From CAWKKW01 sp963850345 (lineage in GTDB: Bacteria > Acidobacteriota > Terriglobia > Terriglobales > Acidobacteriaceae), in NCBI GenBank assembly GCA_963850345.1, contig CAWKKW010000003.1:62001-126000 (forward strand): DNA of 64,000 nucleotides. The letters run 5' to 3'. Below the pieces are notes generated by a model. That model saw nothing but the letters and a program-made list of their open reading frames with translations, searched no databases and was not told the origin of the DNA. This document shows, piece after piece, positions 7,528 through 17,398 of the stretch (position 1 is its first letter; each line of letters opens with the position of its first letter). A program made the position numbers and the translations under genes.

Positions 7528-9102
7528 TTACTCAGGAAGTCGCGCCAGCACCGCGCGTAAGCGGAACAATACTGCGAACAGAGCGGCCAATGTTGCAGTC
7601 CAGAGAGCGAGCACGAGTTGAACCACCCAGGCCGGAGCCGCGCCCACACGCTTGAGCAGAAACGGCAGGAAATTCCAGCAGGTGATGTGTACGTAGTCCC
7701 ACGGATCTTCTGTCATTGCGTGCGTATTCAATCCCCACGCATCCATTCGGCCCAGCGCAAAGCCAAGGATGTTTTTCAAGCGCAAAGCAATGACGAACGT
7801 GGGATGGCCAAAGGTCTCCATCTGGTAAATCTCCAGCGGCAGCCAGAAGACGAGCGACGCAATCTGCACGACGACGCTGGCGCAGATGAGGAACATGCCA
7901 ATGACCCAGACGGGGCGCGCGAGCTCACGCCGATGACGCATGAGCAGCGGCACCGACACAAACGCCAGCAGCTCCACCACGCTCGAGACGTATCGGTCTC
8001 CCCATGCGAAGTCTCCGCTCCAGACGGTGTATCTCGCGTAGAAGCAGATATAGGCGAGGAGTAAGAGCGAAACCGTGATGACATAGGCCCGGATCGTGGG
8101 CGTGAATCGCTTCCATGCGAGGGCGGCGATCAGCACCAGCAGGATCAGAAGCGGATCGAACAGGAAGATAGATTTCTCGGGAGCGAAGAGCGCGCCGAAG
8201 AATCCGACGTGGAATGGAGTTTCGAACGGATAGGCAGGCGGATACCAGGGATGTAGCTGCTTCTGTTCGCGAGCGATGAGGCTCACGTAAGTGTTGGTCA
8301 GTGTGCCGAAGCGATGATACTGGTACATGCGATCGAGAATGCCGAAGAAGATGTACACCGGAATCGCCGTCTTCATGTAATCGAGGCAGCGCTGCCAAAG
8401 TGCGGCGCCTCGCAGGCCCTCAAACCAGAAGATCAATAGCACGAGCAGTCCGCCCGCAAGTAAGTCCATTCCAGTAGTAAGGCGCGTGAGCAGGTTGAGC
8501 CCGAAGGCGGCTGAGCCGATCAGCAACGCTCTTCTGCTGCCAGTACGCAGCCACTCGTATTGAAAGGAAAACCCAGTCATCGAAAGCAGAAAGATGTAGT
8601 TGTTCTCCATCATGTTCTGCGTGTAATGCAGGTGCGTGGTAGCCAACATCAGGGCCAGTGCACCGGCAATCGATTGCTTGAGCGTGAATGCAAACTGTCG
8701 CAGAAGCCGAAAGCAGACCAGCGTGGTGAGCAGGCTGATCAGGGTATTGACGGAATACGTAACCACGATGTCCCGTACTGTCGGATCGGTCCCGTTGTAG
8801 TTCTGAAAGGCTGGAAACTTTTCAACCAAGGCGCCAACTATATCGAAAGGCAGCAGTATCAGCGACTGTCCGATCCCGTACCAGCTTTGCAGCACTCCGT
8901 TGCGGCCGTGTACACCGAACTCGGGAAATTCATTAGGAAAGACCTGCGGCTCACCGGTCCAGAAGGAGTGCGCCGTCTGCAGACGATGCATGGTGTCGGC
9001 CGTACCGACCTCTCCCGATTGGACGACCACAGCAACGAGGCACGCAGTCAAGGCGAGAAGAAATACAGGAGAGCGAAACCACGTGCTGATGTTCTTACGC
9101 AT
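7528..9102 (-). CDS. Polytopic membrane protein, GT-C glycosyltransferase-like
   Basis: A 524-residue integral membrane protein with about ten to eleven hydrophobic segments (FLLALTACLVAVVV, LISLLTTLVCFRLL, LLAGGLLVLLIFWF, LLILLVLIAALAW and others). The first periplasmic loop is acidic and aromatic (TADTMHRLQTAHSFW), as in GT-C mannosyl/arabinosyl transferases that use polyprenyl-phosphate sugars. The overall look, with a long loop containing YVSLIAREQKQLHPWYPPAYP, matches membrane proteins often annotated as glycosyltransferase family 39-like, but no diagnostic catalytic motif is clear. AGGAG precedes the ATG closely. The neighbours give no pathway hint. Confidence 0.7.
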   Translation of the reverse strand: MRKNISTWFRSPVFLLALTACLVAVVVQSGEVGTADTMHRLQTAHSFWTGEPQVFPNEFPEFGVHGRNGVLQSWYGIGQSLILLPFDIVGALVEKFPAFQNYNGTDPTVRDIVVTYSVNTLISLLTTLVCFRLLRQFAFTLKQSIAGALALMLATTHLHYTQNMMENNYIFLLSMTGFSFQYEWLRTGSRRALLIGSAAFGLNLLTRLTTGMDLLAGGLLVLLIFWFEGLRGAALWQRCLDYMKTAIPVYIFFGILDRMYQYHRFGTLTNTYVSLIAREQKQLHPWYPPAYPFETPFHVGFFGALFAPEKSIFLFDPLLILLVLIAALAWKRFTPTIRAYVITVSLLLLAYICFYARYTVWSGDFAWGDRYVSSVVELLAFVSVPLLMRHRRELARPVWVIGMFLICASVVVQIASLVFWLPLEIYQMETFGHPTFVIALRLKNILGFALGRMDAWGLNTHAMTEDPWDYVHITCWNFLPFLLKRVGAAPAWVVQLVLALWTATLAALFAVLFRLRAVLARLPE

Positions 9103-9333
9103 TTCTCCTGATGCTAAAGGAGTGCGGGCTGCGTTCCAAGTTGTGAATCGGGCCCGAAACTATTTCGCTCAGCATTCGAGGAGAAGCTGTGATCGTTCGA
9201 ACCATCTATCTGTACCAACCCAAGTGAGGTAATTCGTCTAGTTACTAAAATCGATGGCTGAGAAATCAGAATTCTTTCGTAAAATAAGGTAAGCCTGATC
9301 CTAGGATGGGCAACCAAACTTGAGGAGACCCCC

Positions 9334-9573
9334 ATGAGTAAGCAAGACGCAGTGAAGACGCCCGCCGAAAAGAAGCCGCGGAAGACAGCGACCAAGAAGA
9401 AGGCGGCATTGACGCCGGTTGCCGAGTTCCCGCCGGCTGCGTCGCACGCGCCTAGCCGCGAAGAGATTGCACGGCTTGCGGAGAAGTTCTGGCACGAGCG
9501 CGGCCGCGGGGATGGCATGGCCGAGCAGGATTGGCTGCGTGCTGAGCACGAGCTGCGCGGACGCGCATCGTAA
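9334..9573 (+). CDS. DUF2934 domain-containing protein
   Basis: A 79-residue protein. The first 40 residues are a Lys/Ala/Pro-rich linker (EKKPRKTATKKKAAL). Residues 42-77 match the DUF2934 pattern: REEIARLAEKFWHERGRG followed by EQDWLRAEHEL. Small proteins of this family are abundant in Acidobacteriota and some Proteobacteria and their function is unknown. GAGGAG lies six bases before the ATG. The gene is convergent with purF and divergent from the membrane protein gene. Confidence 0.85.
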   Translation: MSKQDAVKTPAEKKPRKTATKKKAALTPVAEFPPAASHAPSREEIARLAEKFWHERGRGDGMAEQDWLRAEHELRGRAS

Positions 9574-9648
9574 CCACGAGAGCAAGTACTGAAGCCGCGC
9601 AGGTCAGGTTGAGACTCGCGGCGCCTGCTGCCAGCGCTGAAGATGGAT

Positions 9649-11193
9649 TCAGCGGCCGGCGGTGACAGGCAGTGCAGTCGCAGGCAGAATGTCTTCCACG
9701 TCGATCCACTCTGTCGGATAGATCCCGGTATAGCAGGCGGTGCAGTAGGAATTGCCTTCGCCGCCGTCGCACGCCTGCTTCAATCCTTCGAGAGAAAGAT
9801 AGGCAAGTGAATCGGCTTCGATAAACTGGCGAATCTCCTCGACGGAGCGATTGGCTCCGATCAGCTCGCGCTTGCTCGGCGTATCCACTCCATAGAAGCA
9901 AGGCGAGATGGTTGGCGGGCAGCTGATGCGAAGATGCACTTCCTTCGCACCGGCCGAACGCACCATGCGCACGATCTTGCGACTCGTCGTGCCGCGAATA
10001 ATCGAGTCATCGATCAGGATGATGCGCTTGCCTTCGAGTAAATTGCGCACCGGGTTCAACTTGAGCTTGACGCCGAAGTCACGCACCCGCTGTTCGGGCT
10101 CGATGAACGTGCGCCCCACATAGTGATTGCGGATGAGGCCGAAGCGGAACGGAATGCCGCTCTCGGCGCCGTAACCGATGGCGGCGGTGACGCCGGAGTC
10201 CGGCACCGGCACGACCAGATCCGCATCGACATGGGACTCGCGTGCAAGTTGCCGGCCCATCTGTTCGCGGCTGTCCTGCACCCAACGTCCGAAGATTTTG
10301 CTGTCGGGCCTGGCGAAATACACGTGTTCGAAGATGCAACTGGCCTGCGGAATTCCGGTGGCGAATTGGCGCGAGGTAACGCCGTCGCGGGTGACCATCA
10401 CCAGTTCGCCGGGAGCTACGTCGCGAACGTACTTGGCGCGCAGCAGATCGAAGGCGCAGGTCTCAGAAGCAAAGACGATGGTGTCGGGGCCGTCGGGGTT
10501 TTCGATGCGGCCCATGGAGAGAGGACGAAAGCCTCGCGGATCGCGCGCAGCGAAGATGCGGTCGCGGGTCATCATCACGATCGAAAAGGCACCTTCAACC
10601 TGGCTGAGGGAATCGGCAATCGCCTCGACCAGCGTGTTCTCATGCGAATGCGCGATGAGTTGCACGATGATCTCGGAGTCGCTGGTGGTCTGAAAGAAGG
10701 CGCCGTCGCGTTCCAGTCGCACGCGGACGTTACCCAGGTTCACCAGGTTCCCATTGTGCGCAATGGCGATCAACCCCTTGGTCGAATCGACTCGAATGGG
10801 CTGCGCGTTGAGCAGCGCTGAATCGCCAGTGGTGGAGTAGCGCGTGTGACCGATGGAGAGTTCACCGGGCAATTTGGCAAGCACGTCGTCGGTGAAAATA
10901 TCCGCGACCAGGCCCATGCCCTTGATGTTCGACAGATTTGTGTAGTCGGCGGTTGCAATTCCCGCTGACTCCTGTCCGCGATGTTGTAGCGCATACAACG
11001 CAAGATAGGTCTGGCGCGCCGCATCGGGGTGGCCGTGAATGGCAACGACGCCGCACTCCTCGCGGAGTTTGGGATCGTCGCTCTCTTGGCGGATCGTGTC
11101 TGCGACTTCGCGCGTGGGATCCTGAAGGCCGGAGCGGATCGACAGGGATTCATCCGCAATGCCCTCCACACCCTGGTAGAGCAGACGGCTCAT
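9649..11193 (-). CDS. purF: Amidophosphoribosyltransferase
   Basis: First committed step of purine synthesis: PRPP plus glutamine to 5-phosphoribosylamine. The Ntn-type glutaminase begins at C47 in REECGVVAIHGH, so a 46-residue propeptide would have to be cleaved; this is longer than the 11 residues of Bacillus PurF. The PRPP loop VILIDDSIIRGTT is recognisable as KRIILIDDSIIRGTTS. Cysteines in QASCIFEH, RISCPPTI and YCTACYTG match the 4Fe-4S ligands of the Bacillus-type enzyme, so the protein is probably oxygen-sensitive. The start overlaps the purL stop in an ATGA, implying translational coupling. Length (514) is slightly above average because of the propeptide. Confidence 0.96.
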   Translation of the reverse strand: MSRLLYQGVEGIADESLSIRSGLQDPTREVADTIRQESDDPKLREECGVVAIHGHPDAARQTYLALYALQHRGQESAGIATADYTNLSNIKGMGLVADIFTDDVLAKLPGELSIGHTRYSTTGDSALLNAQPIRVDSTKGLIAIAHNGNLVNLGNVRVRLERDGAFFQTTSDSEIIVQLIAHSHENTLVEAIADSLSQVEGAFSIVMMTRDRIFAARDPRGFRPLSMGRIENPDGPDTIVFASETCAFDLLRAKYVRDVAPGELVMVTRDGVTSRQFATGIPQASCIFEHVYFARPDSKIFGRWVQDSREQMGRQLARESHVDADLVVPVPDSGVTAAIGYGAESGIPFRFGLIRNHYVGRTFIEPEQRVRDFGVKLKLNPVRNLLEGKRIILIDDSIIRGTTSRKIVRMVRSAGAKEVHLRISCPPTISPCFYGVDTPSKRELIGANRSVEEIRQFIEADSLAYLSLEGLKQACDGGEGNSYCTACYTGIYPTEWIDVEDILPATALPVTAGR

Positions 11194-13526
11194 GCCGTCA
11201 CCTCAGCTTGCAACATGGCTTCGAGGGCGGTGGACCAGGACTCGCGCAACGTGGCGATCGATTCGGCGATGACGTTTTCGCCGTTCAGACGAATCTCTAA
11301 CCGGCGACTCGCCGTTGTGCCCAGTGGAACGACCGTCACGAAACCAAACTTGCCGGCAATCTGGGTGACCTTAGCGACGTTGCCAGGAGTGCAGGTGACG
11401 ATGACCTGCGAAGTCTCCTCCCCGAAGAGAGTGTAGGCGGGAGGGTTGAGCCGGTCGTTCAACGTGACCATCGCGCCCACCTGGTGAGGCAGCGCAGCTT
11501 CGGCCAAAGCCGTGGCGATGCCACCATCGGAGACGTCCTGCGCAGAAGTAAGAAGGGCCGCCGTTCCCAGCGCGGCCAAACACCTTTGCAGCTCGGCCTC
11601 CTCGGTCAATTGGAGTCTCGGAGGTCTGCCCCACAACTCACCCAGGATCGCCTTGGCATACTCCGACGACCCGAATTCCTGGAGGGCGGTTGCTCCGGCC
11701 TGTCCAGCCGGCAAGGTGAGCAGTAGCACGGCCTCGCCGGGCTGCTGAAATCCAGACGGAACCGCCTTGGTGACATCGTCCAGAATCCCGACAATGCCGA
11801 TCACGGGCGTCGGATAGATTCCCTCGCCGCGAGTTTCGTTATAAAGCGAAACATTGCCGCCGGTAATTGGCGTACCCAGCGCGATGCATGCCTCAGAGAT
11901 ACCGTCGATCGCCGCGGAAAGCTGCGCCATAATCTCCGGCTTCTCGGGATTTCCGAAGTTGAGGCAGTTGGTTGCCGCGACCGGAGTAGCTCCCGTACAA
12001 GCCACTTTGCGTGTTGCCTCGGCCACCGCGAGTGCGGCGCCCAACTTCGGATCGAGATAACACCAGCGTCCGTTACCGTCGAGCGCCATGGCCAGTCCAC
12101 GTTCATGGCCGGGCGTGCCCGATTCCTTGATGCGCATCACTCCCGCTTCGCTGCCGGGGCCCTGGACAGTATTGGTCTGCACCATCGAATCGTACTGCTC
12201 GAAGACCCATCGTTTGGAGCATATGTTCTGCGACGCGAGCAGCTTCTTCAGGTCCGCGGCGTACTCGCGCGGCTTATTCAACTCAGCCAGCACTTCTGCC
12301 GGCGGATCGAGCGGGACAGGCGCCTTCCATGTGCCGACGGGCCGGTGATACAGCGGCGCATCGTCGGTGAGCGACTGATTGGGAATATCCGCAACGAGCA
12401 CGCCGTGGTGGAGAATGCGCAGCCGCGGCTCGCCGATAACTTCTCCGACGATTACGCCATCCAGTCCCCATTTCTGAAAGACGCGCAGCACTTCCTCTTC
12501 ACGGCCAGCCTCGGCGACCAGCAGCATGCGTTCCTGCGACTCGCTGAGCATGATCTCGTAGGCACTCATGCCGGTCTCGCGCTGCGGAACGCGGTCCAGT
12601 TCGACCTCGAGGCCTACACCGCCGCGTGCGCCCATCTCGCAGGTGGAGCAGGTCAGGCCGGCAGCACCCATGTCCTGAATGCCGACCACCGCGCCCGTCT
12701 GCATCGCTTCGAGGCACGCCTCGAGCAGCAGCTTTTCCATGAACGGATCGCCCATCTGCACGTTGGGTCGCTTCTGCTCGGATCCTTCCTTGAACTCTTC
12801 GCTGGCCATGGTGGCCCCGTGAATGCCGTCGCGGCCCGTCTTCGCGCCAACATAAATCACCGGGTTGCCGATCCCAGACGCTTTCGCGTAGAAGATCTCT
12901 TCGCGCCGGACCAGCCCCAGGGCGAACGCGTTGACCAGCGGATTGCCGGAATAGCAGCTTTCGAAGCGCGTCTCTCCACCCAGATTTGGCACGCCGAAGC
13001 AGTTGCCGTACGAGGCCACCCCCCCAACCACGCCCTCCAGAATGGAATGATTTTTATGAACGACCTCGGTCGGCTCGGAGTTCTCTTCCGGCGTAATCGG
13101 CCCGAAGCGCAAGGAATCCATGACCGCCAGCGGTCGGGCTCCCATGGTGAAAATGTCTCGCAGGATCCCGCCTACTCCCGTGGTAGCGCCCTGGAACGGC
13201 TCGATATACGAGGGATGGTTGTGGGACTCGATTTTGAAGGCGCAAGCCCAGCCATCGCCCACATCGATGATGCCCGCGTTCTCTCCCGGCCCCTGCACCA
13301 CGCGATCGCTCTTGGTCGGCAGGCGCTTCAGGTGGACGCGGGAAGACTTGTACGAACAGTGCTCACTCCACATCACGCTGTAAATCCCAAGCTCCGTGAG
13401 ACTGGGGGTGCGGCCCAGGGCCTGGAGAATGCGCTCGTATTCGTCCGGAGTAATGCCGTGTTGAGCCAGAAGCTCACGGGTAACGGTGGCGGTTTCCGGA
13501 GCCACAGGTAGCGATTCTGGTGTCAT
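11190..13526 (-). CDS. purL: Phosphoribosylformylglycinamidine synthase subunit PurL (small type)
   Basis: ATP-dependent FGAR to FGAM conversion, step 4 of purine synthesis. The start at 13526 (MTPESLPVAPE) gives 778 residues, the size of the small PurL that works with separate PurS and PurQ; a longer open frame to 13730 has no family-like residues. Seen are GIYSVMWSEHCSYKSSR with the catalytic His, QGPGENAGIIDVGDG, and the ATP-binding GDP.FMEKLLLEA region. A purS gene is 14 kb away in this window; purQ is not present. The TGA overlaps the purF ATG by four bases, so purL-purF form one operon. Confidence 0.97.
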   Translation of the reverse strand: MTPESLPVAPETATVTRELLAQHGITPDEYERILQALGRTPSLTELGIYSVMWSEHCSYKSSRVHLKRLPTKSDRVVQGPGENAGIIDVGDGWACAFKIESHNHPSYIEPFQGATTGVGGILRDIFTMGARPLAVMDSLRFGPITPEENSEPTEVVHKNHSILEGVVGGVASYGNCFGVPNLGGETRFESCYSGNPLVNAFALGLVRREEIFYAKASGIGNPVIYVGAKTGRDGIHGATMASEEFKEGSEQKRPNVQMGDPFMEKLLLEACLEAMQTGAVVGIQDMGAAGLTCSTCEMGARGGVGLEVELDRVPQRETGMSAYEIMLSESQERMLLVAEAGREEEVLRVFQKWGLDGVIVGEVIGEPRLRILHHGVLVADIPNQSLTDDAPLYHRPVGTWKAPVPLDPPAEVLAELNKPREYAADLKKLLASQNICSKRWVFEQYDSMVQTNTVQGPGSEAGVMRIKESGTPGHERGLAMALDGNGRWCYLDPKLGAALAVAEATRKVACTGATPVAATNCLNFGNPEKPEIMAQLSAAIDGISEACIALGTPITGGNVSLYNETRGEGIYPTPVIGIVGILDDVTKAVPSGFQQPGEAVLLLTLPAGQAGATALQEFGSSEYAKAILGELWGRPPRLQLTEEAELQRCLAALGTAALLTSAQDVSDGGIATALAEAALPHQVGAMVTLNDRLNPPAYTLFGEETSQVIVTCTPGNVAKVTQIAGKFGFVTVVPLGTTASRRLEIRLNGENVIAESIATLRESWSTALEAMLQAEVTA

Positions 13527-13611
13527 AGCGGTTAGAACTCTATTGTCGCATGGGGTCAGCCGGCGAAGCGAAAAATGGCCTGACCTCGTCGACGGTGGTG
13601 CAAATCGCCGT

Positions 13612-14526
13612 TCAGCCAAGCACAGCGCGGATCGCCCGCACATGATCCGGCCCGGTCCGGCAGCAGCCTCCGATGGCGTGCGCCCCGGCTGCCAGCCACG
13701 CTTGTGCCCACTGGCTGAATTCCCCCGCATCGGCCTGGCCCAACCAGCAACGATGCTCCGCGTCCCATACTTCGCCGGAGTTCGGATACACCAGAACTGC
13801 CTTGCCGGTCGCGCTCTTAAGCTCCTTGATCAGAGAACCAACATAACGCGGCGCGGTGCAGTTGATTCCGATGGCAAGCACCTGTTCTTCCCGGTCGAGA
13901 TATTGGCCACAGGCAGCGATCGTCTCGCCATGCGCGACATGGCTGTCATCGCGGCAGGTGAAGGAAACCCACGCGCCGATCGCGGGGAACTGGCGCAGGG
14001 CCGTTGCGATCGCGCGAGCTTCGTCGAGGGACGGCACGGTTTCAAAGGCCACCAGGTCGGCCCTCGTGTCCTGCAAGATCTCCAGCCGGCGCGCATGAAA
14101 GCGGACCAGGTCCTCGAAGGTGCAGTCGTAGTTGCCGTGGTATTCGGCGCCATTGTGCAGCGCGGCCCCGTAGGGCCCGAGGGAGGCGGCGATCCAAACG
14201 GGGCGCGGGTCGCTCCTGGCCAGCTCTGCGCGAGCGTCGGCGGCCAATTCGACCGATGTCCGCAGCGCTACTGCCGCGTCTTCCGGCCGCAGGCCAACCT
14301 GCTCGTATCCCTCAAAGGAGATCTGATAGCTGGCAGTCAGCAGACAGTCTGCTCCCGCGAGCAGGTAGTCGGCGTGCACTTGCTGAATGGCCCAGGGAGA
14401 TTCGTCGAGGACGCGCGCGGACCAGAGCGGCCCGGAGATGTCGCAGCCTCGCCGCTCGAGTTCGGTGGCCATGGCTCCGTCGAGTACTCGGATCTGGGAG
14501 AGGTCGAGTTGTTGCCATGGTGTCAT
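13612..14526 (-). CDS. mmuM: Homocysteine S-methyltransferase (MmuM-type)
   Basis: A 304-residue TIM-barrel enzyme moving a methyl group from S-methylmethionine or S-adenosylmethionine to homocysteine. It shows the family start VLDGAMATELERRG and the three zinc-binding cysteines, one in GINCTAPRYV and two in IGGCCRTGPDHV. Glu and Asn residues around FETVPSLDEA are also typical. It lacks the folate and cobalamin modules of MetH, so it is the folate-independent route. It is on the same strand as purL, 85 bp upstream of it, and could be the first gene of a mmuM-purL-purF transcript. The paralogous two-gene MetH lies 2 kb away on the opposite strand. Confidence 0.92.
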   Translation of the reverse strand: MTPWQQLDLSQIRVLDGAMATELERRGCDISGPLWSARVLDESPWAIQQVHADYLLAGADCLLTASYQISFEGYEQVGLRPEDAAVALRTSVELAADARAELARSDPRPVWIAASLGPYGAALHNGAEYHGNYDCTFEDLVRFHARRLEILQDTRADLVAFETVPSLDEARAIATALRQFPAIGAWVSFTCRDDSHVAHGETIAACGQYLDREEQVLAIGINCTAPRYVGSLIKELKSATGKAVLVYPNSGEVWDAEHRCWLGQADAGEFSQWAQAWLAAGAHAIGGCCRTGPDHVRAIRAVLG

Positions 14527-14809
14527 GAGCGGTCGAGTGGTTAGGTGGAAATCCCGGTTTGGCGCGGTGCGCAGTCGGCTCCGGGTTCGCGGCGGCCCTG
14601 TTTTGGGCGGGCAGCGTGGCTGGGGGCCGCCATTTCACGTATGCGGTTTGAGTTAGTGATCGAATCTCTGTGACCCAGACATGAGCCGCGATTTTCGCCA
14701 TCACAGCGGTTAGGGGAGAACGGGGCGATTCTGGTACACTCGATTTTAGCTCGCGGGCAGTCGATGGCCCTACCAGGATGCCGGGCTGCGAGTTCCATCC
14801 ACACACGTT

Positions 14810-14886
<77 letters not shown>

Positions 14887-15026
14887 TTCTTGCCTGAGTT
14901 CGAATTCAAGCAGTTCTATTCCGTCAATTCCTCATCAGGAAACCTTGAGCAGTGTTCGGATGATCTTTTCTCCGTTATGCTTACGCTCGGCTGGAAGACT
15001 GCTTTCGAGAGACCCGGCATGGCGCT

Positions 15027-15785
15027 ATGGACAAGACACTGCTACCTGGTTTGATCTCTTCTGTCGTTGCGATCGGAGCTGCGGCCATGGCGATCTGGGG
15101 GCAGCTTCGGGTTAAGCGAGTGGAAGCGCGGCTTGCCCTGCAAAATCTCGAAGCCGGACGACGAGTGGAGGCCGAGCAAACCGCGCGCCGATTTCTCGAA
15201 CCCCTGGGACGCGCCGCCTATGAACTCCAGAGCCGCATCTTCAACATCGCCAAAGGCGGCTTTCTAGAAATCTATCTGACGCACGGCGATGCGCGCACAC
15301 GCTCCTACGCTGTTAACCACACCGTCTTTGTGATCGCGCAATACTTTGCCTGGACAGAACTCATCCGTCGCGAGATCCAATTCATTGACCTGGGGCGAGA
15401 TGAGAAGACACGCACGCTGGCCCAGTTGCAACACAGAATCTATTCCTGCTGGCAGACTGACAGACGTGCACCGACGCTTCGTGTCTTCGGAGGCGAACAA
15501 CATGCCATCGGCGAATGCATGATACGGGAGGGAACACGCGGTCCACAGTGCATGGGGTTCGCCTCGTTCCTCGATTTGGTTGAGAAGGGTCCCACTCCGC
15601 TGATCGCGGACCTGCTGGCCGATGTGAACTCGTTGGGAGCGTGCTTGGAGGTCGCTCTACCTCGGCTGGCGGAGCTCCAGAATGCGCTCGTTGACCTGGT
15701 CGTATTTCTCGATCCCGAAGCGATACGCTTTCCAGAAAAGAACCGGACGAAGATTGAGCTTCAACCTGCGTCGGAGCAGCGCTGA
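15027..15785 (+). CDS. Hypothetical protein with N-terminal membrane anchor
   Basis: A 252-residue protein not recognised as any family. Residues 7-25 (PGLISSVVAIGAAAMAIWG) form one transmembrane helix. Residues 28-60 are charged and helical (RVEARLALQNLEAGRRVEAEQ) and may be a short coiled coil. The remainder looks globular and cytoplasmic, with FASFLDLVEKGP and a C-terminal helix LAELQNALVDLVVFLDP. This layout is common in phage-defence-adjacent and metabolic hypothetical proteins alike, and nothing here favours one. No strong ribosome-binding site precedes the ATG. It follows tRNA-Pro, a frequent insertion site for accessory genes. Confidence 0.6.
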   Translation: MDKTLLPGLISSVVAIGAAAMAIWGQLRVKRVEARLALQNLEAGRRVEAEQTARRFLEPLGRAAYELQSRIFNIAKGGFLEIYLTHGDARTRSYAVNHTVFVIAQYFAWTELIRREIQFIDLGRDEKTRTLAQLQHRIYSCWQTDRRAPTLRVFGGEQHAIGECMIREGTRGPQCMGFASFLDLVEKGPTPLIADLLADVNSLGACLEVALPRLAELQNALVDLVVFLDPEAIRFPEKNRTKIELQPASEQR

Positions 15786-16264
15786 AAATGCACAGGAAAT
15801 CGGCGCCGCAACAGCCATGCGGGGAGTCCGCAGATCATGATCTGCGGGAGACTATTCCAGTCAGCTCGCTTCCGCTCATCGCCGCGAAGAACGCAATCCA
15901 GCGTACTTGTCTTACCAGAGAAGTTGCCCCCTAAAGCTAGTGGTCGAGCGGAAGTCCCACGGCCAGAAGGCTCTAACCTGTGCGTCTTTTGGGCAACGTG
16001 GTCATCAGATCAGAGTGCGCGAAGGCTTTTCGATTGATAGCAAAAGCCGGCTTGCGGGAATGAATAAGGCGATGAAGGCCTTTTCAAGTAAGAGCTATTG
16101 AGCAACGGCTCCCAACGGGCTAGCCAAGGCTGGAGTTAGCCGTTCCATCGCTATAATGAAGGAAGGCAACAAGGCCTCGACACATTGAGTGTAAGGCCGC
16201 CAGAACCGGCATCTTGCCTGCGGCCACTGAACCCGATCACTACGAATAGAGCAATCAGGGAGAC
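15786..16264. other. Intergenic region before metH; paired repeats near 16104-16144
   Basis: No credible gene is seen in these 479 bases. AACGGCT (16104-16110) and AACGGGCTA (16114-16122) can each pair with TAGCCGTT (16137-16144), so two mutually exclusive hairpins are possible about 120 bases upstream of the metH start. The conserved B12-box of cobalamin riboswitches was looked for and not found. AGGGAGAC just before 16265 is the metH ribosome-binding site. Confidence 0.4.
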
Positions 16265-17398
16265 ATGACGAAAGCTCATCAACATCATCCTCTTGAAAAG
16301 ATCATGGACAGCCGCATCGCCATCATTGACGGCGCGATGGGCACGACCATCCGCACCTATGGCATGAAGGAGGCGGATATCCGTGGGGAGCGGTTCAAGG
16401 ACTTGACCAAGGATCTGCTGAACAATGGTGATCTTTTCACCCTGACGCAACCGAAGATGATCTCTGATATTCATCGGCGTTTTCTCGAGGCTGGAGCAGA
16501 CATCATCGAGACGAACACCTTCGGGGCGACCAGCATTACGCAGAGCGAATTTTTCGTGGACGATCCGCGCGAGCAAGGCGGAAGGAAAGATCCTGCCTTT
16601 TATCAGAAGGTGATCGAGGATCCATTTCTCAACGACCTGGCCTGGGAGATCAACGAGCAATCGGCGCGGCAATGCCGCGAGTGGGCCGACCGCGTGGGAA
16701 CGGCGAGTTCGCGGCAACGATTCGTTGCGGGAGCGATTGGGCCATTGACGGTATCGCTTTCCAATTCTCCAGACGCCGACGACGCGGGCTTCCGCGTGGT
16801 CACCTTCGATCAGGTCAAGCAGGCCTATGCTCACCAGGTGCGCGCACTCATTGCGGGCGGTTCCGACCTGCTGCTGGTCGAGACCATCTTCGATTCGCTG
16901 AACGCGAAAGCAGCCCTTGTGGCGATCCGCGAAGTGTTCGATGAGGACGGCAAAGAATTGCCGGTGATGATTTCGGCTGCGGTGGGGCGTGGCGGTGAGA
17001 CGCTGATCTCGGCGCAAACGACCGAGGCGTTCTGGAATGCGGTGAAGCATGTGAAGCCATTGTCAGTTGGTCTCAACTGCTCACTCGGCCCCGACTTGAT
17101 GTATCCGTTTCTCGAGGAACTTTCAGAGAAGGCGGACGTGGCGATCTCGTGTTATCCGAATGCAGGCTTGCCAAATCCTCTCTCTGAGACCGGCTTTGAT
17201 TTGGGGCCGTCCGATATGGCGCGCTATCTTGGCGGGTTTGCGCGTGCAGGCCTGATCAATATCGCCGGCGGTTGCTGTGGCAATACTCCGGAACACATCG
17301 CAGCCATCGCCAAAGCACTTGAAGATCAGCCTCCCCGGTTTGGGCGCGGAGCACGCGATGCGGAGTGGGATGCGCAGCAAAGTGAGATTCGCGCATGA
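16265..17398 (+). CDS. Methionine synthase, homocysteine-binding module (split MetH, part 1)
   Basis: A 377-residue protein equal to the N-terminal Hcy domain of MetH. It has IIDGAMGTTIRTYG, IIETNTFGATSI, and the zinc ligands Cys in GLNCSLGPD and the CysCys pair in AGGCCGNTPEH. It activates homocysteine for methylation by methylcobalamin held on the second protein. The stop overlaps the start of the next gene (ATGA), so the two chains are probably made in equal amounts. Two-gene MetH proteins are known in several phyla. Start at 16265 is supported by AGGGAG; an in-frame Met at residue 14 is possible. Confidence 0.93.
   Translation: MTKAHQHHPLEKIMDSRIAIIDGAMGTTIRTYGMKEADIRGERFKDLTKDLLNNGDLFTLTQPKMISDIHRRFLEAGADIIETNTFGATSITQSEFFVDDPREQGGRKDPAFYQKVIEDPFLNDLAWEINEQSARQCREWADRVGTASSRQRFVAGAIGPLTVSLSNSPDADDAGFRVVTFDQVKQAYAHQVRALIAGGSDLLLVETIFDSLNAKAALVAIREVFDEDGKELPVMISAAVGRGGETLISAQTTEAFWNAVKHVKPLSVGLNCSLGPDLMYPFLEELSEKADVAISCYPNAGLPNPLSETGFDLGPSDMARYLGGFARAGLINIAGGCCGNTPEHIAAIAKALEDQPPRFGRGARDAEWDAQQSEIRA

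Noticed and set aside
12105..13511. A 468-residue plus-strand frame inside purL
   Set aside because: Antisense to conserved purL; no independent support.
15837..16101. Two short overlapping frames before metH
   Set aside because: No ribosome-binding site, no conserved-looking residues, likely chance.
16145..16264. Cobalamin riboswitch before metH (a GCCACTG-like stretch is present)
   Set aside because: The required conserved B12-box ending in GACCTGCC is not present, and the rest does not fit the consensus.
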